Shown: positions 1 to 8,936, counted from the stretch's first letter. The stretch is DNA of 44,612 nucleotides from Chloroflexota bacterium (GCA_029778615.1 JAKOPZ010000353.1:1-44612), one strand, 5' to 3'. Made by a program: numbers and translations. The notes: generated by a model not told the origin, from the sequence alone.

Positions 1-1248
1 CGCCCCCACATTCCCCCCCCCCGCATTGACCTTGCTACTTTGCCGCCGCTGCTTTCGACCGGCGACTCGAACTCGTTCGCCGAATTTACGCTCAAGGTGC
101 GCGACCCAAAAATTTTGGATGAGCTGATTGACGCGCCATATTTTTCGCCCGACCTCGTGCGCGCGTTCAAAAAATTCCGTGAGGAAATTTTGACCGGCGT
201 AATTCAGCCGTTGCGCGAGGACGCGCCCGATGCAGAATTTTGGCGCGCGATTTCCAAATCGTTCATCGGGCGTTCATGGCTCGACGTGCCGTGGTTTTGG
301 GCGGAAACTTTTTTTTATCGCCGCATTTTGGAAATTGTCGGTTATTTTCAAATCGGCGCGTGGCATGAGCGCGACCCGTTTGCGCCGCAAAAAGACGCGG
401 AATTGAAAAAAGACGCGGCGCCCGAACGCGTGCGCGCGGTGTTGCAGACGACGGCGCATAACGCACAACCAATACCGAACAACGAAATGAAATTTGAAAC
501 GCTGCTTCATGCCGCGCTGTGGGGCAATCGCGTGGACTTGTCGTATCACGTGGAAAAGAGCGTGGGGCGCGCCGCGCGTGTGCAGGACGAACGCGCGAAT
601 TTGTTGGTAGACGACGCGCCGCGCGTGTGGGAATTTTTCACGGCGCACCCAATTAGCAATTTGGTTTACGTGTGCGACAATGCGGGCACCGAACTCGCGC
701 TCGATTTGGCGTTTATGGATTTTTTGCTCGCCGAACATTTGGCGGAAAAAATCAGCGTCCATTTGAAACCACAGCCCTTTTATGTATCCGACGCGATGCC
801 GCAAGATTTACAGCGGACGCTCGCCGCGTTCGACCAAGCCGGCGGCGAAGCGAATGCGCCAACCCGCGCGCTGGCGCAGCGTTTGCGCGAACATCTCACA
901 ACAAAACGTTTGCAATTGCGCGTGCATTGGTTTTATCCGACATGTCTGCATTATTTTGAAATGCCGAACGATTTGTTTGAAATGTTCCGCGCGGCAGATT
1001 TTGTAATTTTCAAAGGCGATGTAAATTATCGTCGGCTTGTCGGCGACGCGCATTGGAAACCGACGCTCGCCTTTGAATATCCCACGCGTTATTTTCCGAC
1101 GCCGTTCGTTGCGCTCCGCACCTTGAAATCGGACGCGATAGTGGGCTTGGGCGCGGAACAGGTCGAAGCATTGAATCGCATTGACCGCGCATGGCGCGTG
1201 AACGGCAAACGCGGCGTGGCGCAGACGAGGTTGGAGATTGGAGACTAG
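1..1248 (+). CDS. ARMT1/DUF89-family damage-control phosphatase, 5' truncated by window edge
   Basis: The frame is open from the first base, so the gene begins upstream of the window; the TTG at 40 is only the first possible internal start. The residues before it (IDLATLPPLLSTGD, then SFAEFTL) resemble the usual N-terminal part of ARMT1/DUF89 proteins. Two family hallmarks are visible: the metal-site stretch VCDNAGTELALDL (codons near 673-711) and the late motif FKGDVNYRRLVGD (near 1009-1047). Family members are metal-dependent phosphatases that act on damaged or reactive sugar phosphates and related metabolites; the substrate here cannot be told. The last residues, RLEIGD, and the stop codon are encoded by the heptamer repeat at 1231-1265, so the C-terminus was apparently set by repeat invasion. 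The family call is firm, the substrate unknown. Confidence 0.85.
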   Translation, partial: RPHIPPPRIDLATLPPLLSTGDSNSFAEFTLKVRDPKILDELIDAPYFSPDLVRAFKKFREEILTGVIQPLREDAPDAEFWRAISKSFIGRSWLDVPWFWAETFFYRRILEIVGYFQIGAWHERDPFAPQKDAELKKDAAPERVRAVLQTTAHNAQPIPNNEMKFETLLHAALWGNRVDLSYHVEKSVGRAARVQDERANLLVDDAPRVWEFFTAHPISNLVYVCDNAGTELALDLAFMDFLLAEHLAEKISVHLKPQPFYVSDAMPQDLQRTLAAFDQAGGEANAPTRALAQRLREHLTTKRLQLRVHWFYPTCLHYFEMPNDLFEMFRAADFVIFKGDVNYRRLVGDAHWKPTLAFEYPTRYFPTPFVALRTLKSDAIVGLGAEQVEALNRIDRAWRVNGKRGVAQTRLEIGD

Positions 1249-1265
1249 AGATTGGAGACTTGAGA
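1231..1265. repeat. Heptamer tandem repeat, purine arm (TTGGAGA family)
   Basis: Five degenerate 7-bp units (TTGGAGA, TTGGAGA, CTAGAGA, TTGGAGA, CTTGAGA). The TAG stop of the ARMT1-like gene lies inside the third unit. The same word family recurs at 6081, 7942, 8897, 12524, 21059-21161, 35167-35236 and 39790. Read in frame it would encode METRDWRLEI upstream of the next gene, which should not be taken as protein. Confidence 0.9.
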
Positions 1266-1294
1266 TTTTTGATTTGCGTTTCACGTATCCTCTC

Positions 1295-3322
1295 ATGATA
1301 AAGCAGCTAAAAATTTTCCTTCCGCTCTTTTTTCTTTTCTTGACGCTGACGCTCTCTCCTGCGTTCGCGCAAGATAAATCTGTTGTCGTACAGCGGCGCG
1401 ATGGCGACATGACCATCAACCAAGACGGCAGCGTCAGCATTGTCGAAACGTGGGTGGTGGAGTTTCGGGGCGGACCGTTTCGCTTTGCCTTTCGTTCCAT
1501 CCCGTTCAACAAAATTTCTTCGTTTGTATTTCAAAGCGTGAGCGAAAACGGGACGGAGTATCAGCGCGCGGGTTCCGAAACGCCAAATACCTTTGAGGTG
1601 GAGAGCAGTTCGAATGAACGCACCGTCACGTGGTATTTTCCGCCGACGACGAATCAGACGCGCACGTTTCAATTGCGCTATGTTCTGTACGACCCACTGC
1701 GGATTTATCCGGACGGCGACCAGTTTTGGTGGAAGTTTATCGAGCAAGACCGCGCGTACCCCATCAATGCCGCGCGCGTCACGGTGCATCTGCCGTCAAC
1801 ATTGGAAACGAATCAGATTGGCGGAACAACGTACACCAACATGCGTGACACGGGCGGCGCGCGCGTGCTCGATGGACAGACGATTGAATTCAACGGCGGA
1901 CCGTTTCCGCCCAACACGGAATGGGAAATCCGCGCGCAGTTTCCGCATGGTGTCGTGAGCCAATCCGTTCAATCGTGGCAGGCGGCGGATGATGAACGGG
2001 TTGCGCGTTTGGAAGCGCAGGCGCGCGCGGTGGAACAATTTGGTTTCTATTCCACTTGGCTCACGTGGTTGATTGCGCTCGGCGGCGCGCTGGCGCTGCT
2101 CGTGCTGTGGTACGTGTTTGGACGCGACCGCGCGGGCGAACTGCCCGCCGAATTTTTGAACGCGCCGCCTGCCGACCCGCGCACAAATCAAATTCTGTCT
2201 CCCGCGCTGGCGGGGACTTTGCTCGACGAACAAGCGAACGTACGCGATGTGCTGGCGACGTTGATTGATTGGGCACAACGCGGCATCCTCAAAATTCGCG
2301 CGCTGCCGCAAGGGACCAAAACGGCGACGCCGAACGACGATTATGTGTACGAGCGCATCGGCACGGACGCGCCGCCTCTGTACTATCAATATGAACGCGC
2401 ATTGATGCAGCGATTGTTTCAAGGCGAAACGAGTCGCAGTATCGGCACGATTCGCCAAAAATTTACCGCATCGCTCGACGAAATGTTTAACGCGTTGTAT
2501 GACGAACTGGTACGGCTCGGGTATTTCGAAACGCGTCCCGACCGCGTGCGCGCGCGGTTCTATCGGCTCGGCTGGTTGCTGCTCGTTTTGCTCTTGCCCG
2601 CCGCGTTTTTGTTTCAATTGTACGTCGGTGCGGCGATTGCATCGGATTTGGCGTTTTCGTGGCTCGCCCTCGCGCCGTGGGGGATGCTCCTGCTCGTCGC
2701 CGGCGCGGTGATGTATCTCGCGCGTTACATGCCGCGCAAAACTGCGACGGGCGCAGACGCCGCCGCGCGTTGGAATGCGTTTCGGCGCTATCTGACGCAC
2801 ATCGAAAAATATACGAACGTCGCGGACGCGTCCGCACAATTTGAAAAATATTTACCGTACGCCGTCGCGTTCGGCATTGATAAAACGTGGGTGCAAAAAT
2901 TCGCGGCAGCGGACACGCCCGCGCCGAAATGGTACGTCGCGCCGCCTGCCGCGCGTTCCGTCAGCGCAAGCCGCGCGTCCGATACGCGCGCGTCAACAAG
3001 TGCGTCCGCACGCGCGGGTGTGGACAGCGCGCCCGCGACAGCCCCGGCGAGCGCGTCTGGTGTGCCGTCGTTGAATCAAGCCGCGAGCGGCGCGTTCACT
3101 TCGCTCAATAGTGTGAGCGCAAGTTTCTTTTCGATGTTGAACACGACGGCAAGTTCGTTTGTGGCAAGCAATCCGGGCTCGAATCCAAGCCGCATGAGTT
3201 TTCGCTCAGGCAGTGGTGGCGGCAGCAGTTGGAGTTCGTCGAGCTCGAGCCACAGCAGTTTTTCGGGGGGCGGCAGCTCCGGCGGTGGCGGCGGTGGCGG
3301 CGGGCGCAGTGGTTTTGGCTAA
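1295..3322 (+). CDS. DUF2207 family membrane protein with Gly-rich tail
   Basis: This is a 675-residue predicted membrane protein of the DUF2207 family; its function is unknown. The ATG at 1295 is preferred because it begins a clean signal peptide (MIKQLKIFLPLFFLFLTL, cleavage after about AFA). The in-frame start at 1238 would add 19 residues that merely translate the heptamer repeat. The order is: signal peptide; an extracytoplasmic beta-rich DUF2207 domain (about residues 25-240, with VVQRRDGDMTINQDGSVSIVE); one membrane helix (about 258-275); a cytoplasmic region; two more helices (about 430-485); then a low-complexity Ser/Ala/Thr stretch and a tail of Ser and Gly ending GGGGGGGGRSGFG. That layout, including the Gly-rich end, is typical of the family. 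The next gene is convergent, and the 112 bp between them hold nothing I recognise. Confidence 0.88.
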   Translation: MIKQLKIFLPLFFLFLTLTLSPAFAQDKSVVVQRRDGDMTINQDGSVSIVETWVVEFRGGPFRFAFRSIPFNKISSFVFQSVSENGTEYQRAGSETPNTFEVESSSNERTVTWYFPPTTNQTRTFQLRYVLYDPLRIYPDGDQFWWKFIEQDRAYPINAARVTVHLPSTLETNQIGGTTYTNMRDTGGARVLDGQTIEFNGGPFPPNTEWEIRAQFPHGVVSQSVQSWQAADDERVARLEAQARAVEQFGFYSTWLTWLIALGGALALLVLWYVFGRDRAGELPAEFLNAPPADPRTNQILSPALAGTLLDEQANVRDVLATLIDWAQRGILKIRALPQGTKTATPNDDYVYERIGTDAPPLYYQYERALMQRLFQGETSRSIGTIRQKFTASLDEMFNALYDELVRLGYFETRPDRVRARFYRLGWLLLVLLLPAAFLFQLYVGAAIASDLAFSWLALAPWGMLLLVAGAVMYLARYMPRKTATGADAAARWNAFRRYLTHIEKYTNVADASAQFEKYLPYAVAFGIDKTWVQKFAAADTPAPKWYVAPPAARSVSASRASDTRASTSASARAGVDSAPATAPASASGVPSLNQAASGAFTSLNSVSASFFSMLNTTASSFVASNPGSNPSRMSFRSGSGGGSSWSSSSSSHSSFSGGGSSGGGGGGGGRSGFG

Positions 3323-3434
3323 ATTTTTTTGCGTGTGCTTATTCCATTTCACCAAAGTTGCTTTACAGTTTCATAGCGCGATTCTTGCGAAATAAACTCG
3401 TTTTCCGCAAAATTCTATTGCCGATGTAAAGCAT

Positions 3435-3968
3435 TTATGGTGAGACGGAATAGGTGTGGGACGTGGTGTGGGTCGGGCGCAGCAGCAATACGGGAACGGA
3501 CACGTGCCGCACAATTTGTTCTGCCACACTGCCAAACAACAAGCGGCTGATGCCCGAACGTCCATGGGTGGTCATCGCAATCAAATCAATATCTTGCGCG
3601 CGGGTGCGCTTGATAATTGCTTCCGCCGCGTTTCCCAAATCCACTTGTACGCGCACTGCATAACCGTTCTCGCGCAAGGATTGCGCGAGCGATTCGAGTT
3701 GGTCGCTCAACGCGCTCAAACGCGAATCATCTTCTTGCGATTCATAAATCGGATGATGCGCCAATTCCACATCTTGCCCCGTTTCGTACATCGGCAGCGG
3801 CATTTCGCTGGCGGCGGGGCGCGGCGGCAGTCCGGTGAATCCCTCCGTCGGCGCGCCGATGCGATACAAAATGAGTTCGCCTGTGTCGGGCGCAAAGAAT
3901 TTTTTCACGGTGGCGAGAATCTGCGCGCTAAACTCTGAACCATCGAGAGGGATAAGAATGCGAGTCAT
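3435..3968 (-). CDS. Universal stress protein (UspA family)
   Basis: A 177-residue single-domain UspA protein, probably cytosolic and ATP-binding. The N-terminus MTRILIPLDGSEFS is the usual first beta strand with the nucleotide-contacting Asp. Near the C-terminus THGRSG followed by GSVAEQIVRH matches the G-2X-G-9X-G(S/T) ATP loop, with Thr at the first Gly position, a common variant. The ATG at 3968 is chosen over the one at 3992: AAAGGA lies 7-8 nt upstream and the family motif starts at once. About 30 extra residues sit between the first strand and the Usp core (FTGLPPRPAASEMPLPMYE), making it longer than the usual 140-150 residues. It follows hyuA by 20 bp on the same strand and may be the last gene of that transcript, although a stress protein is not obviously part of the pathway. 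Confidence 0.9.
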   Translation of the reverse strand: MTRILIPLDGSEFSAQILATVKKFFAPDTGELILYRIGAPTEGFTGLPPRPAASEMPLPMYETGQDVELAHHPIYESQEDDSRLSALSDQLESLAQSLRENGYAVRVQVDLGNAAEAIIKRTRAQDIDLIAMTTHGRSGISRLLFGSVAEQIVRHVSVPVLLLRPTHTTSHTYSVSP

Positions 3969-3988
3969 TGTATGTTCCTTTGGCGAGT

Positions 3989-6079
3989 TCACTCGGGGGC
4001 TTGTTCAATCCACAAATTTCCGTACCGGTCTACACGCGCATCATACTCTGGATGTATCAACGTTGTCGAATCAAATTCTTCCACAATAGCAGGACCGCTA
4101 ACGCGCGCGCCCGCGCCCAATTTGTAACGGTCATAAATCGGGCACTCTACAAAGCCGCCGCGTTCGGCAAAATAAATCGCGCGCGATTCTTTGATTGCTT
4201 GTTTCTCTGTCTTGCCAATTTCTTGCAATTGCGGTTTCGCAATTTTGCCCCACGCGGTCAGACGCACATTCACAAATTCCGTCGGCTCGTGCGGCGCGCT
4301 GAATCCGTAGGCGCGTTCGTGCGCGCGATGAAATTGTTCAAGCAACAATGAAATATCGTTCGCTTCAAGTTCGTGGTTTGGCAATGCAAGCGCAAGTTCG
4401 TAACTCTGTCCCACATAGCGCATCTCCACTTGGCGCGTAAACTGTATCTCTGTATCCGCCATCCCTTCGCGCGCGAGGACATTATGCCCCGCGCGTTCCA
4501 TTTTTTCAAACGCGTCTTGTACCGCGCGCGTGTCCAACGCGTCGACGCGTTCAATCATGGTCGTCGCGTAATCGTGTTTCAAATCGGTGACGAGGAGACC
4601 GCGCGCGGAAAAAATTCCCGGCGACATGGGAATCAGCGTCGTCGGAATTTCCATTTCTGCCGCGAGGCGGTTTGCATGAAGCGGACCTGCGCCCCCGAAC
4701 GCGATGAGCACAAATTCGCGCGGGTCGTACCCGCGCTGCACGCTCACCAAACGCAGCGCGTTCACCATCGCCGCGTTCGCAATTTCGATGATGCCGTGCG
4801 CGGCGGAAACCACGTCCATCCCCAGCTTGTCCGCGCAATGTTTTTGAATCGCCGCGCGCGCGCGTTCGACATCCAATTCGATTTCGCCGCCGAGAAAAAA
4901 TTTTGGATTGATGCGCCCCAACACCAAATTCGCGTCGGTGATGGTCGGTTCCGTTCCGCCTTTCGCATAACACGCGGGACCGGGGTCCGCGCCCGCGCTT
5001 TGCGGACCCACGCGCAGCGCGCCGCCCGAATCCACCCACGCAATCGAACCGCCGCCCGCGCCAATTTCCACCAAATCAATCACGGGTGTACGAATCGGAT
5101 AACCCGAACCGCGCGCGCTGCCATATCCCGCGCGCGCAGTGCCGCCAACCTCATAATCTTTCGTGATGCGCGGCGAACCATCTTGCACCATCCCCGCTTT
5201 CGCCGTCGTGCCGCCCATGTCGAACGAAAGAATATTTTTTTGCGCGAGCGCAGTGCCGAGATGTGCTGCGGCGATGACGCCCGCCGCCGGACCCGATTCG
5301 ACAATGAACACGGGTTTTTCGCTCGCCGCCGCGAACGTGAACACGCCGCCGCTCGACTGCATCACCAACAATTCCGCGTTCAAGCCCGCGTCGCGCAAAC
5401 GCGTTTGAATGTTTTGCAAATAACGTCCGACGAGCGGACGCAAACTCACATTGATAATTGTTGTACTCGCGCGCGTGTATTCGCGAATTTCCGGCGCGAC
5501 TTTAGATGACAATGACACCACCGCTTCGGGAAAAATTTCGGTCAAAATTTCGCCCGCGAGTTTTTCGTGCAATGGATTCAGGTACGCGTGCAAAAAGCAG
5601 ACCGCGACCGCTTCCACTTTTTCATCGCGCAATGTTTCCGCAACATGACGCATTGCGTCATAATCCAACGGCGTCAACACATTGCCCTGCGCGTCCATGC
5701 GTTCCGGTACGCCGAACGCTAAATTACGCGGCACGAGCGGTTTCGGTTTTTCAAATTGCAAATCGTACAGCGACGGACGAATCTGCCGCGCGATTTCGAG
5801 CATGTCGCGGAAACCTTCGGTGGTAATGAAACCCGTGCGCGCGATTTTGCCTTCGATAATCGCGTTCGTCGCAACCGTCGTTCCATGCACCACATAACGA
5901 ACGTCTTGCGGCGCCACATTCGCTTCGCGCAAAATGCGTTCGGTGACGCGCAAGAACGCAATCGAAGGGTCGTGCGGCGTGGAAGAAACTTTGGCGATGC
6001 GCGTTTCGCCCGTGCGCTCGTCCATCAACGTCGCGTCGGTGAACGTGCCGCCAATGTCAATGCCGAGTCGGTAGGACAT
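3989..6079 (-). CDS. hyuA: Hydantoinase/oxoprolinase subunit A (HyuA family)
   Basis: A 696-residue ATP-dependent hydantoinase/5-oxoprolinase large subunit. The N-terminal ASKHA-type phosphate loop is GIDIGGTFTDATL (residues about 6-18), followed by VVHGTTVATNAIIEGK and the second phosphate site FDMGGTTAKAG. Proteins of this family pair with a HyuB subunit to hydrolyse cyclic amides (hydantoins, 5-oxoproline) or, in acetone carboxylase, to activate ketones with ATP; the substrate cannot be read from sequence. The partner hyuB lies immediately upstream in the same direction, separated by 152 bp filled with three repeat types. The start codon has no Shine-Dalgarno sequence; a pyrimidine heptamer arm sits directly 5' of it on the mRNA. 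Context with an amidase suggests use of an organic nitrogen source. Confidence 0.92.
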   Translation of the reverse strand: MSYRLGIDIGGTFTDATLMDERTGETRIAKVSSTPHDPSIAFLRVTERILREANVAPQDVRYVVHGTTVATNAIIEGKIARTGFITTEGFRDMLEIARQIRPSLYDLQFEKPKPLVPRNLAFGVPERMDAQGNVLTPLDYDAMRHVAETLRDEKVEAVAVCFLHAYLNPLHEKLAGEILTEIFPEAVVSLSSKVAPEIREYTRASTTIINVSLRPLVGRYLQNIQTRLRDAGLNAELLVMQSSGGVFTFAAASEKPVFIVESGPAAGVIAAAHLGTALAQKNILSFDMGGTTAKAGMVQDGSPRITKDYEVGGTARAGYGSARGSGYPIRTPVIDLVEIGAGGGSIAWVDSGGALRVGPQSAGADPGPACYAKGGTEPTITDANLVLGRINPKFFLGGEIELDVERARAAIQKHCADKLGMDVVSAAHGIIEIANAAMVNALRLVSVQRGYDPREFVLIAFGGAGPLHANRLAAEMEIPTTLIPMSPGIFSARGLLVTDLKHDYATTMIERVDALDTRAVQDAFEKMERAGHNVLAREGMADTEIQFTRQVEMRYVGQSYELALALPNHELEANDISLLLEQFHRAHERAYGFSAPHEPTEFVNVRLTAWGKIAKPQLQEIGKTEKQAIKESRAIYFAERGGFVECPIYDRYKLGAGARVSGPAIVEEFDSTTLIHPEYDARVDRYGNLWIEQAPE

Positions 6080-6080
6080 A

Positions 6081-6104
6081 ATTGGAGACTAGAGATTGGA
6101 GATT
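6081..6104. repeat. Heptamer repeat abutting the hyuA start
   Basis: Units of the TTGGAGA/CTAGAGA family, 1 bp from the hyuA ATG. On the hyuA mRNA the element is pyrimidine-rich (TCTCCAATCTCTAGTCTCC) and takes the place where a Shine-Dalgarno sequence would be. Confidence 0.85.
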
Positions 6105-6127
6105 TCCGAGTTCTGATTTTCGATTTC

Positions 6128-6180
6128 GTGAAACGTGAAACGTGAAACGTGAAACGTGAAACGTGAAACGTCAAACGTCA
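6128..6180. repeat. (GTGAAAC)6 perfect heptamer array with variant end
   Basis: Six perfect consecutive GTGAAAC units followed by GTCAAAC and a partial unit. It is the cleanest short tandem repeat in the window and lies between hyuB and hyuA. The word reappears in reverse as TTTGACGTTTCAC at 36850-36862. Confidence 0.95.
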
Positions 6181-6200
6181 ATTGACTCGGTATTCTTTTT

Positions 6201-6228
6201 CCGCGTTCATCCGCGTGTATCCGCGTCC
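6201..6228. repeat. Decamer repeat (CCGCGTNNAT family)
   Basis: Three 10-bp units (CCGCGTTCAT, CCGCGTGTAT, CCGCGTCC) just after the hyuB stop. The same decamer family occurs as two-armed structures at 17028-17094 and 20036-20107. Confidence 0.8.
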
Positions 6229-6231
6229 AAA

Positions 6232-7941
6232 TTATTTTTTTGCGCGCAATGTACGCGTTGCGTGTTCATCCACAATCCATTTTTCAATATCAATCACAAC
6301 ACCGTATTCCTCACGCGCGCGTTCCACGCTCACTTTTTCTTGGCGCACATCGCGCAGCACGCGTTGCGCGTCGCGTTCGTGCGGCTCCCCGTAACCGCCG
6401 CCGCCGCAAGTGCGAAAACTGATAATATCGTTTGCTTGAATTTGAATTGTCGTTTTGGACGCGAGTGGAATTTCCTCACCGCCGCGCAATAAAAAATACT
6501 GCGCGATTTTTCCTTCGCGTCCGCCAAACAAGCCGTGCGGTCCCCATCTATCGCGGTCCGACAAAAGCGAACACGACGCGTCGTGGTCAATGAATTGATA
6601 ATCGCGCCGCAGTCCGAGTCCGCCGCGAAATTTTCCCGCGCCGCCGGAATCGTTCACCAATTCATAACGCGCGAGCCGAATCGGATAATTGCGTTCGGTT
6701 TCTTCGACGGGCGCGTTCTCGGTGTTTTGTCCGTGCGTTTGCACCGCGTCCGCACCGTCTTTCGTCTCGCGTCCGCCATAGCCGCCCGCAATCGCTTCAT
6801 AGTACGCGTACAAATCACCATCGCGCGGGTCAATTCCGCCGAACGCGATTTGCGCCATCATCGCCTTTGTTCCCGCAGGCACGCGTTCGGGAATCGCTTG
6901 GGCGAGCGCTTGGAAAAGAATATCGGTGAGCCGATGCTGTGTTTCCCAGCCGCCGACAACGGGCGCGGGCATCGTGCAATTCGTAACCGTTCCTTCCGGC
7001 GCAATCATTTTCACCAACGCATAAAATCCCGCATTCACCGGAATATCGGAATCAATCAAACATTTCAAAACATACGCGCACGCGGCGAACGTTTGCGCGT
7101 AGGTGGAATTGACGGGCGCGCGTCTTTGTTCATCCGAACCCGTGAGGTCGAACAACACGCCATCGTCGTCAATCGTAATCGTCGCCGCGAGATGCACAGG
7201 TTCGTCGGTGTAACCATCGGTGTCAACCACGCCCGTCGCGGAAAAAATTCCGCGCGGCAATTTTTCTAAATCGTTACGCGCGCGGCGTTCCGTGTACGCG
7301 AGCAATTCGTCCATGTACGCGTTCAATGTTTCGATACCGTACCGTTCGGCGAGCGCGGCGATGCGTTTTGTGCCCGTGATGTTTGCCGCAATCTGCGCGC
7401 GAAAATCCCCCGCCGTTTCGCGTTTGCTGCGAATTTGCGCGAGGACGAGGCGGAAAATGTCGTCATCAATTTTTCCTTGCGCGACGAGTTTGACGCCGGG
7501 AATGATGATGCCTTCTTGAAACACTTCGCGGAACGCACCGATGCTCCCCGGCGCACCCCCCCCCACGTCCACATGATGCGCGAGATTTGCCACATAGCCA
7601 ATCAACACATCACTCGCGTACACGGGCGAAATCAACGTAATATCGTTGAGATGCACACCACCGAGATACGGGTCGTTGGCGAGAATGCCATCGCCCGCGC
7701 GCAAATTTTCCGCGCCGTACGTACGAATTACATTCGGCACAAATTTGGCGAGTGAACCAAGATGCACGGGTTGTCCCGACGCCTGCGCGATGGTACGCAT
7801 TTGGGAATCAAAAAACGCGCACGAAAAATCGTTACGCGTTTTGATATTCGTCGAGTACGCGCTGCGTTTCAGCGCGAGCGCCATTTCTTCGGTCGCTTCG
7901 ACGAGCGCAGAGGCGAGGACTTGGAAGAGGATGGGGTTCAT
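6232..7941 (-). CDS. hyuB: Hydantoinase/oxoprolinase subunit B (HyuB family)
   Basis: A 569-residue HyuB subunit. Family features visible are the N-terminus NPILFQVLASALVEATEEMA, KRSAYSTNIKTRNDFSCAFFD, the stretch GDGILANDPYLGGVHLNDIT, the conserved GGVHLNDI/AHHVDVGG metal-binding-like histidines and the glycine-rich end RTCGGGGYGEPHERD. It is the obligate partner of HyuA, forming an ATP-dependent cyclic-amide hydrolase; both subunits are full length. The ATG at 7941 lies 6 bp after the stop codon of the amidase gene and is preceded on the mRNA by a pyrimidine heptamer repeat rather than a ribosome-binding site. The pair plus amidase is probably co-transcribed. The exact substrate is unknown. 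Confidence 0.92.
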   Translation of the reverse strand: MNPILFQVLASALVEATEEMALALKRSAYSTNIKTRNDFSCAFFDSQMRTIAQASGQPVHLGSLAKFVPNVIRTYGAENLRAGDGILANDPYLGGVHLNDITLISPVYASDVLIGYVANLAHHVDVGGGAPGSIGAFREVFQEGIIIPGVKLVAQGKIDDDIFRLVLAQIRSKRETAGDFRAQIAANITGTKRIAALAERYGIETLNAYMDELLAYTERRARNDLEKLPRGIFSATGVVDTDGYTDEPVHLAATITIDDDGVLFDLTGSDEQRRAPVNSTYAQTFAACAYVLKCLIDSDIPVNAGFYALVKMIAPEGTVTNCTMPAPVVGGWETQHRLTDILFQALAQAIPERVPAGTKAMMAQIAFGGIDPRDGDLYAYYEAIAGGYGGRETKDGADAVQTHGQNTENAPVEETERNYPIRLARYELVNDSGGAGKFRGGLGLRRDYQFIDHDASCSLLSDRDRWGPHGLFGGREGKIAQYFLLRGGEEIPLASKTTIQIQANDIISFRTCGGGGYGEPHERDAQRVLRDVRQEKVSVERAREEYGVVIDIEKWIVDEHATRTLRAKK

Positions 7942-7977
7942 TAGAGATTAGAGACTGGAGATTGGAGATTGGATTTG
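7942..7977. repeat. Heptamer repeat across the amidase/hyuB junction
   Basis: About five units of the TAGAGAT/TGGAGAT word family. It encodes the last residues of the upstream amidase (SPISSL and the stop at 7948-7950) and touches the hyuB ATG. On the mRNA strand it is pyrimidine-rich. Confidence 0.88.
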
Positions 7978-8892
7978 GCGCGTAAATCCCTTAAGGTAGC
8001 GTTTTGGAATCTTGCAAACCATCGTGTACGCGGGGTCGAACATGTTGCCCAAGTTGTACTCGACGCATTGCCCAAACAAAATGCTCGCGCTCACCGCGTC
8101 GAGTCCGTAATCGTCTTGGAGCCAGCGTAACATTTCCGTCGTCGCGTGCTGGGTTGCTTGGTCGAGCGGACGCGCGTTGCCGACGGTGAAAATATATTCA
8201 TCGTTTTCGCCGCGCACCTGATTGATTTTTTTATTTTTCAACACGCGCACAGTGAACTGCACGTCCATCGAAATTTCGATGCCCGTGCCGACCATTTCGC
8301 CATCGCCTTGCGCCGCATGTCCATCGCCGAGATAAAAGAGCGCGCCAGAAACAAACACGGGAAAATACACCGTGACGCCCGCGACGAATCCATTGTAATC
8401 CATGTTGCCGCCGTGTTGGGCAGAGGTCGCTGTAGAAATGGCTTGCCCATCATACGGCGCAACGCCGAAACAACCGAGCATCGGCTTAATCGGCACAACA
8501 AATTCGCCCAATTTTGTTTTGGGTGAAACGAGCGTTGCCGTTTCCATTTCACCGTCCACGCGCCACTCTGCTTTGTCGCGCGGCGGCAATTGCGGAACGA
8601 ACGAGGGGTCAACAACATTTGACGCGACGGACGCGCGCGACCAGCCATATTCGCGATTCGGCGTGATGCGTTCCAAATGCACGACAAGTGTGTCGCCCGG
8701 TTCCGCGCCTTGAATAAAAAACGGACCCGTTTGTGGATTGGGGTCCGCGCTGACGCGTTGATTCTGCGCGTCATAGCCGTTCGCATCAATCGTCGTCGTG
8801 ATGACCGTATTGCCATCGGCGATTTCAAGAACGGGTGTGTGGGAACCGAGAGTGATGTGGTAGTGCGTGGGAGAAAAGTAGTGGGTGGTCAT
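7948..8892 (-). CDS. Acetamidase/formamidase family protein
   Basis: A 314-residue FmdA/AmdA-type amidase, predicted cytosolic, hydrolysing short amides to acid and ammonia. Family features are the early HYHITLGSHTPVLEI strand, the PGDTLVVHLERI segment, the PIKPMLGCFGVAP segment, the HGGNMDYNGF loop and the late LGDGHAAQGDGEMVG metal-site stretch; these are in the usual order and the length is normal. The final residues (QSPISSL) are translated from a heptamer repeat rather than family sequence. hyuB begins 6 bp after its stop. On the mRNA the ATG is preceded by another pyrimidine heptamer arm with no Shine-Dalgarno sequence. Beside hyuAB it suggests sequential release of nitrogen from amides or cyclic amides; that link is inference. 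Confidence 0.9.
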   Translation of the reverse strand: MTTHYFSPTHYHITLGSHTPVLEIADGNTVITTTIDANGYDAQNQRVSADPNPQTGPFFIQGAEPGDTLVVHLERITPNREYGWSRASVASNVVDPSFVPQLPPRDKAEWRVDGEMETATLVSPKTKLGEFVVPIKPMLGCFGVAPYDGQAISTATSAQHGGNMDYNGFVAGVTVYFPVFVSGALFYLGDGHAAQGDGEMVGTGIEISMDVQFTVRVLKNKKINQVRGENDEYIFTVGNARPLDQATQHATTEMLRWLQDDYGLDAVSASILFGQCVEYNLGNMFDPAYTMVCKIPKRYLKGFTRQIQSPISSL

Positions 8893-8896
8893 TTCG

Positions 8897-8921
8897 TTTG
8901 GAGATTGGAGATTAGAGATTT
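8897..8921. repeat. Heptamer repeat upstream of the amidase start
   Basis: Units of the TTGGAGA/TTAGAGA family starting 4 bp 5' of the amidase ATG. It is pyrimidine-rich on the mRNA and no Shine-Dalgarno is present. Confidence 0.82.
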
Positions 8922-8936
8922 TAGAACTTTGTTTTT

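Noticed and set aside
1-40. C-rich run at the window start as a special element
   Set aside because: It is read in frame as part of the ARMT1-like gene (IPPPRID) and may only reflect a homopolymer.
1238-1294. N-terminal extension METRDWRLEIFDLRFTYPL of the DUF2207 protein
   Set aside because: It translates a heptamer repeat; a proper signal peptide starts at the ATG at 1295.
1796-2839. Long open frame antisense to the DUF2207 gene
   Set aside because: Same reason: Arg-rich shadow without domains. The other large antisense frames (for example 33258-34352 and 9203-9433) are treated alike.
4373-5509. Long open frame antisense to hyuA
   Set aside because: Its His/Arg-rich composition is what the opposite strand of a GC3-rich gene gives. 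hyuA on the other strand has full family motifs.
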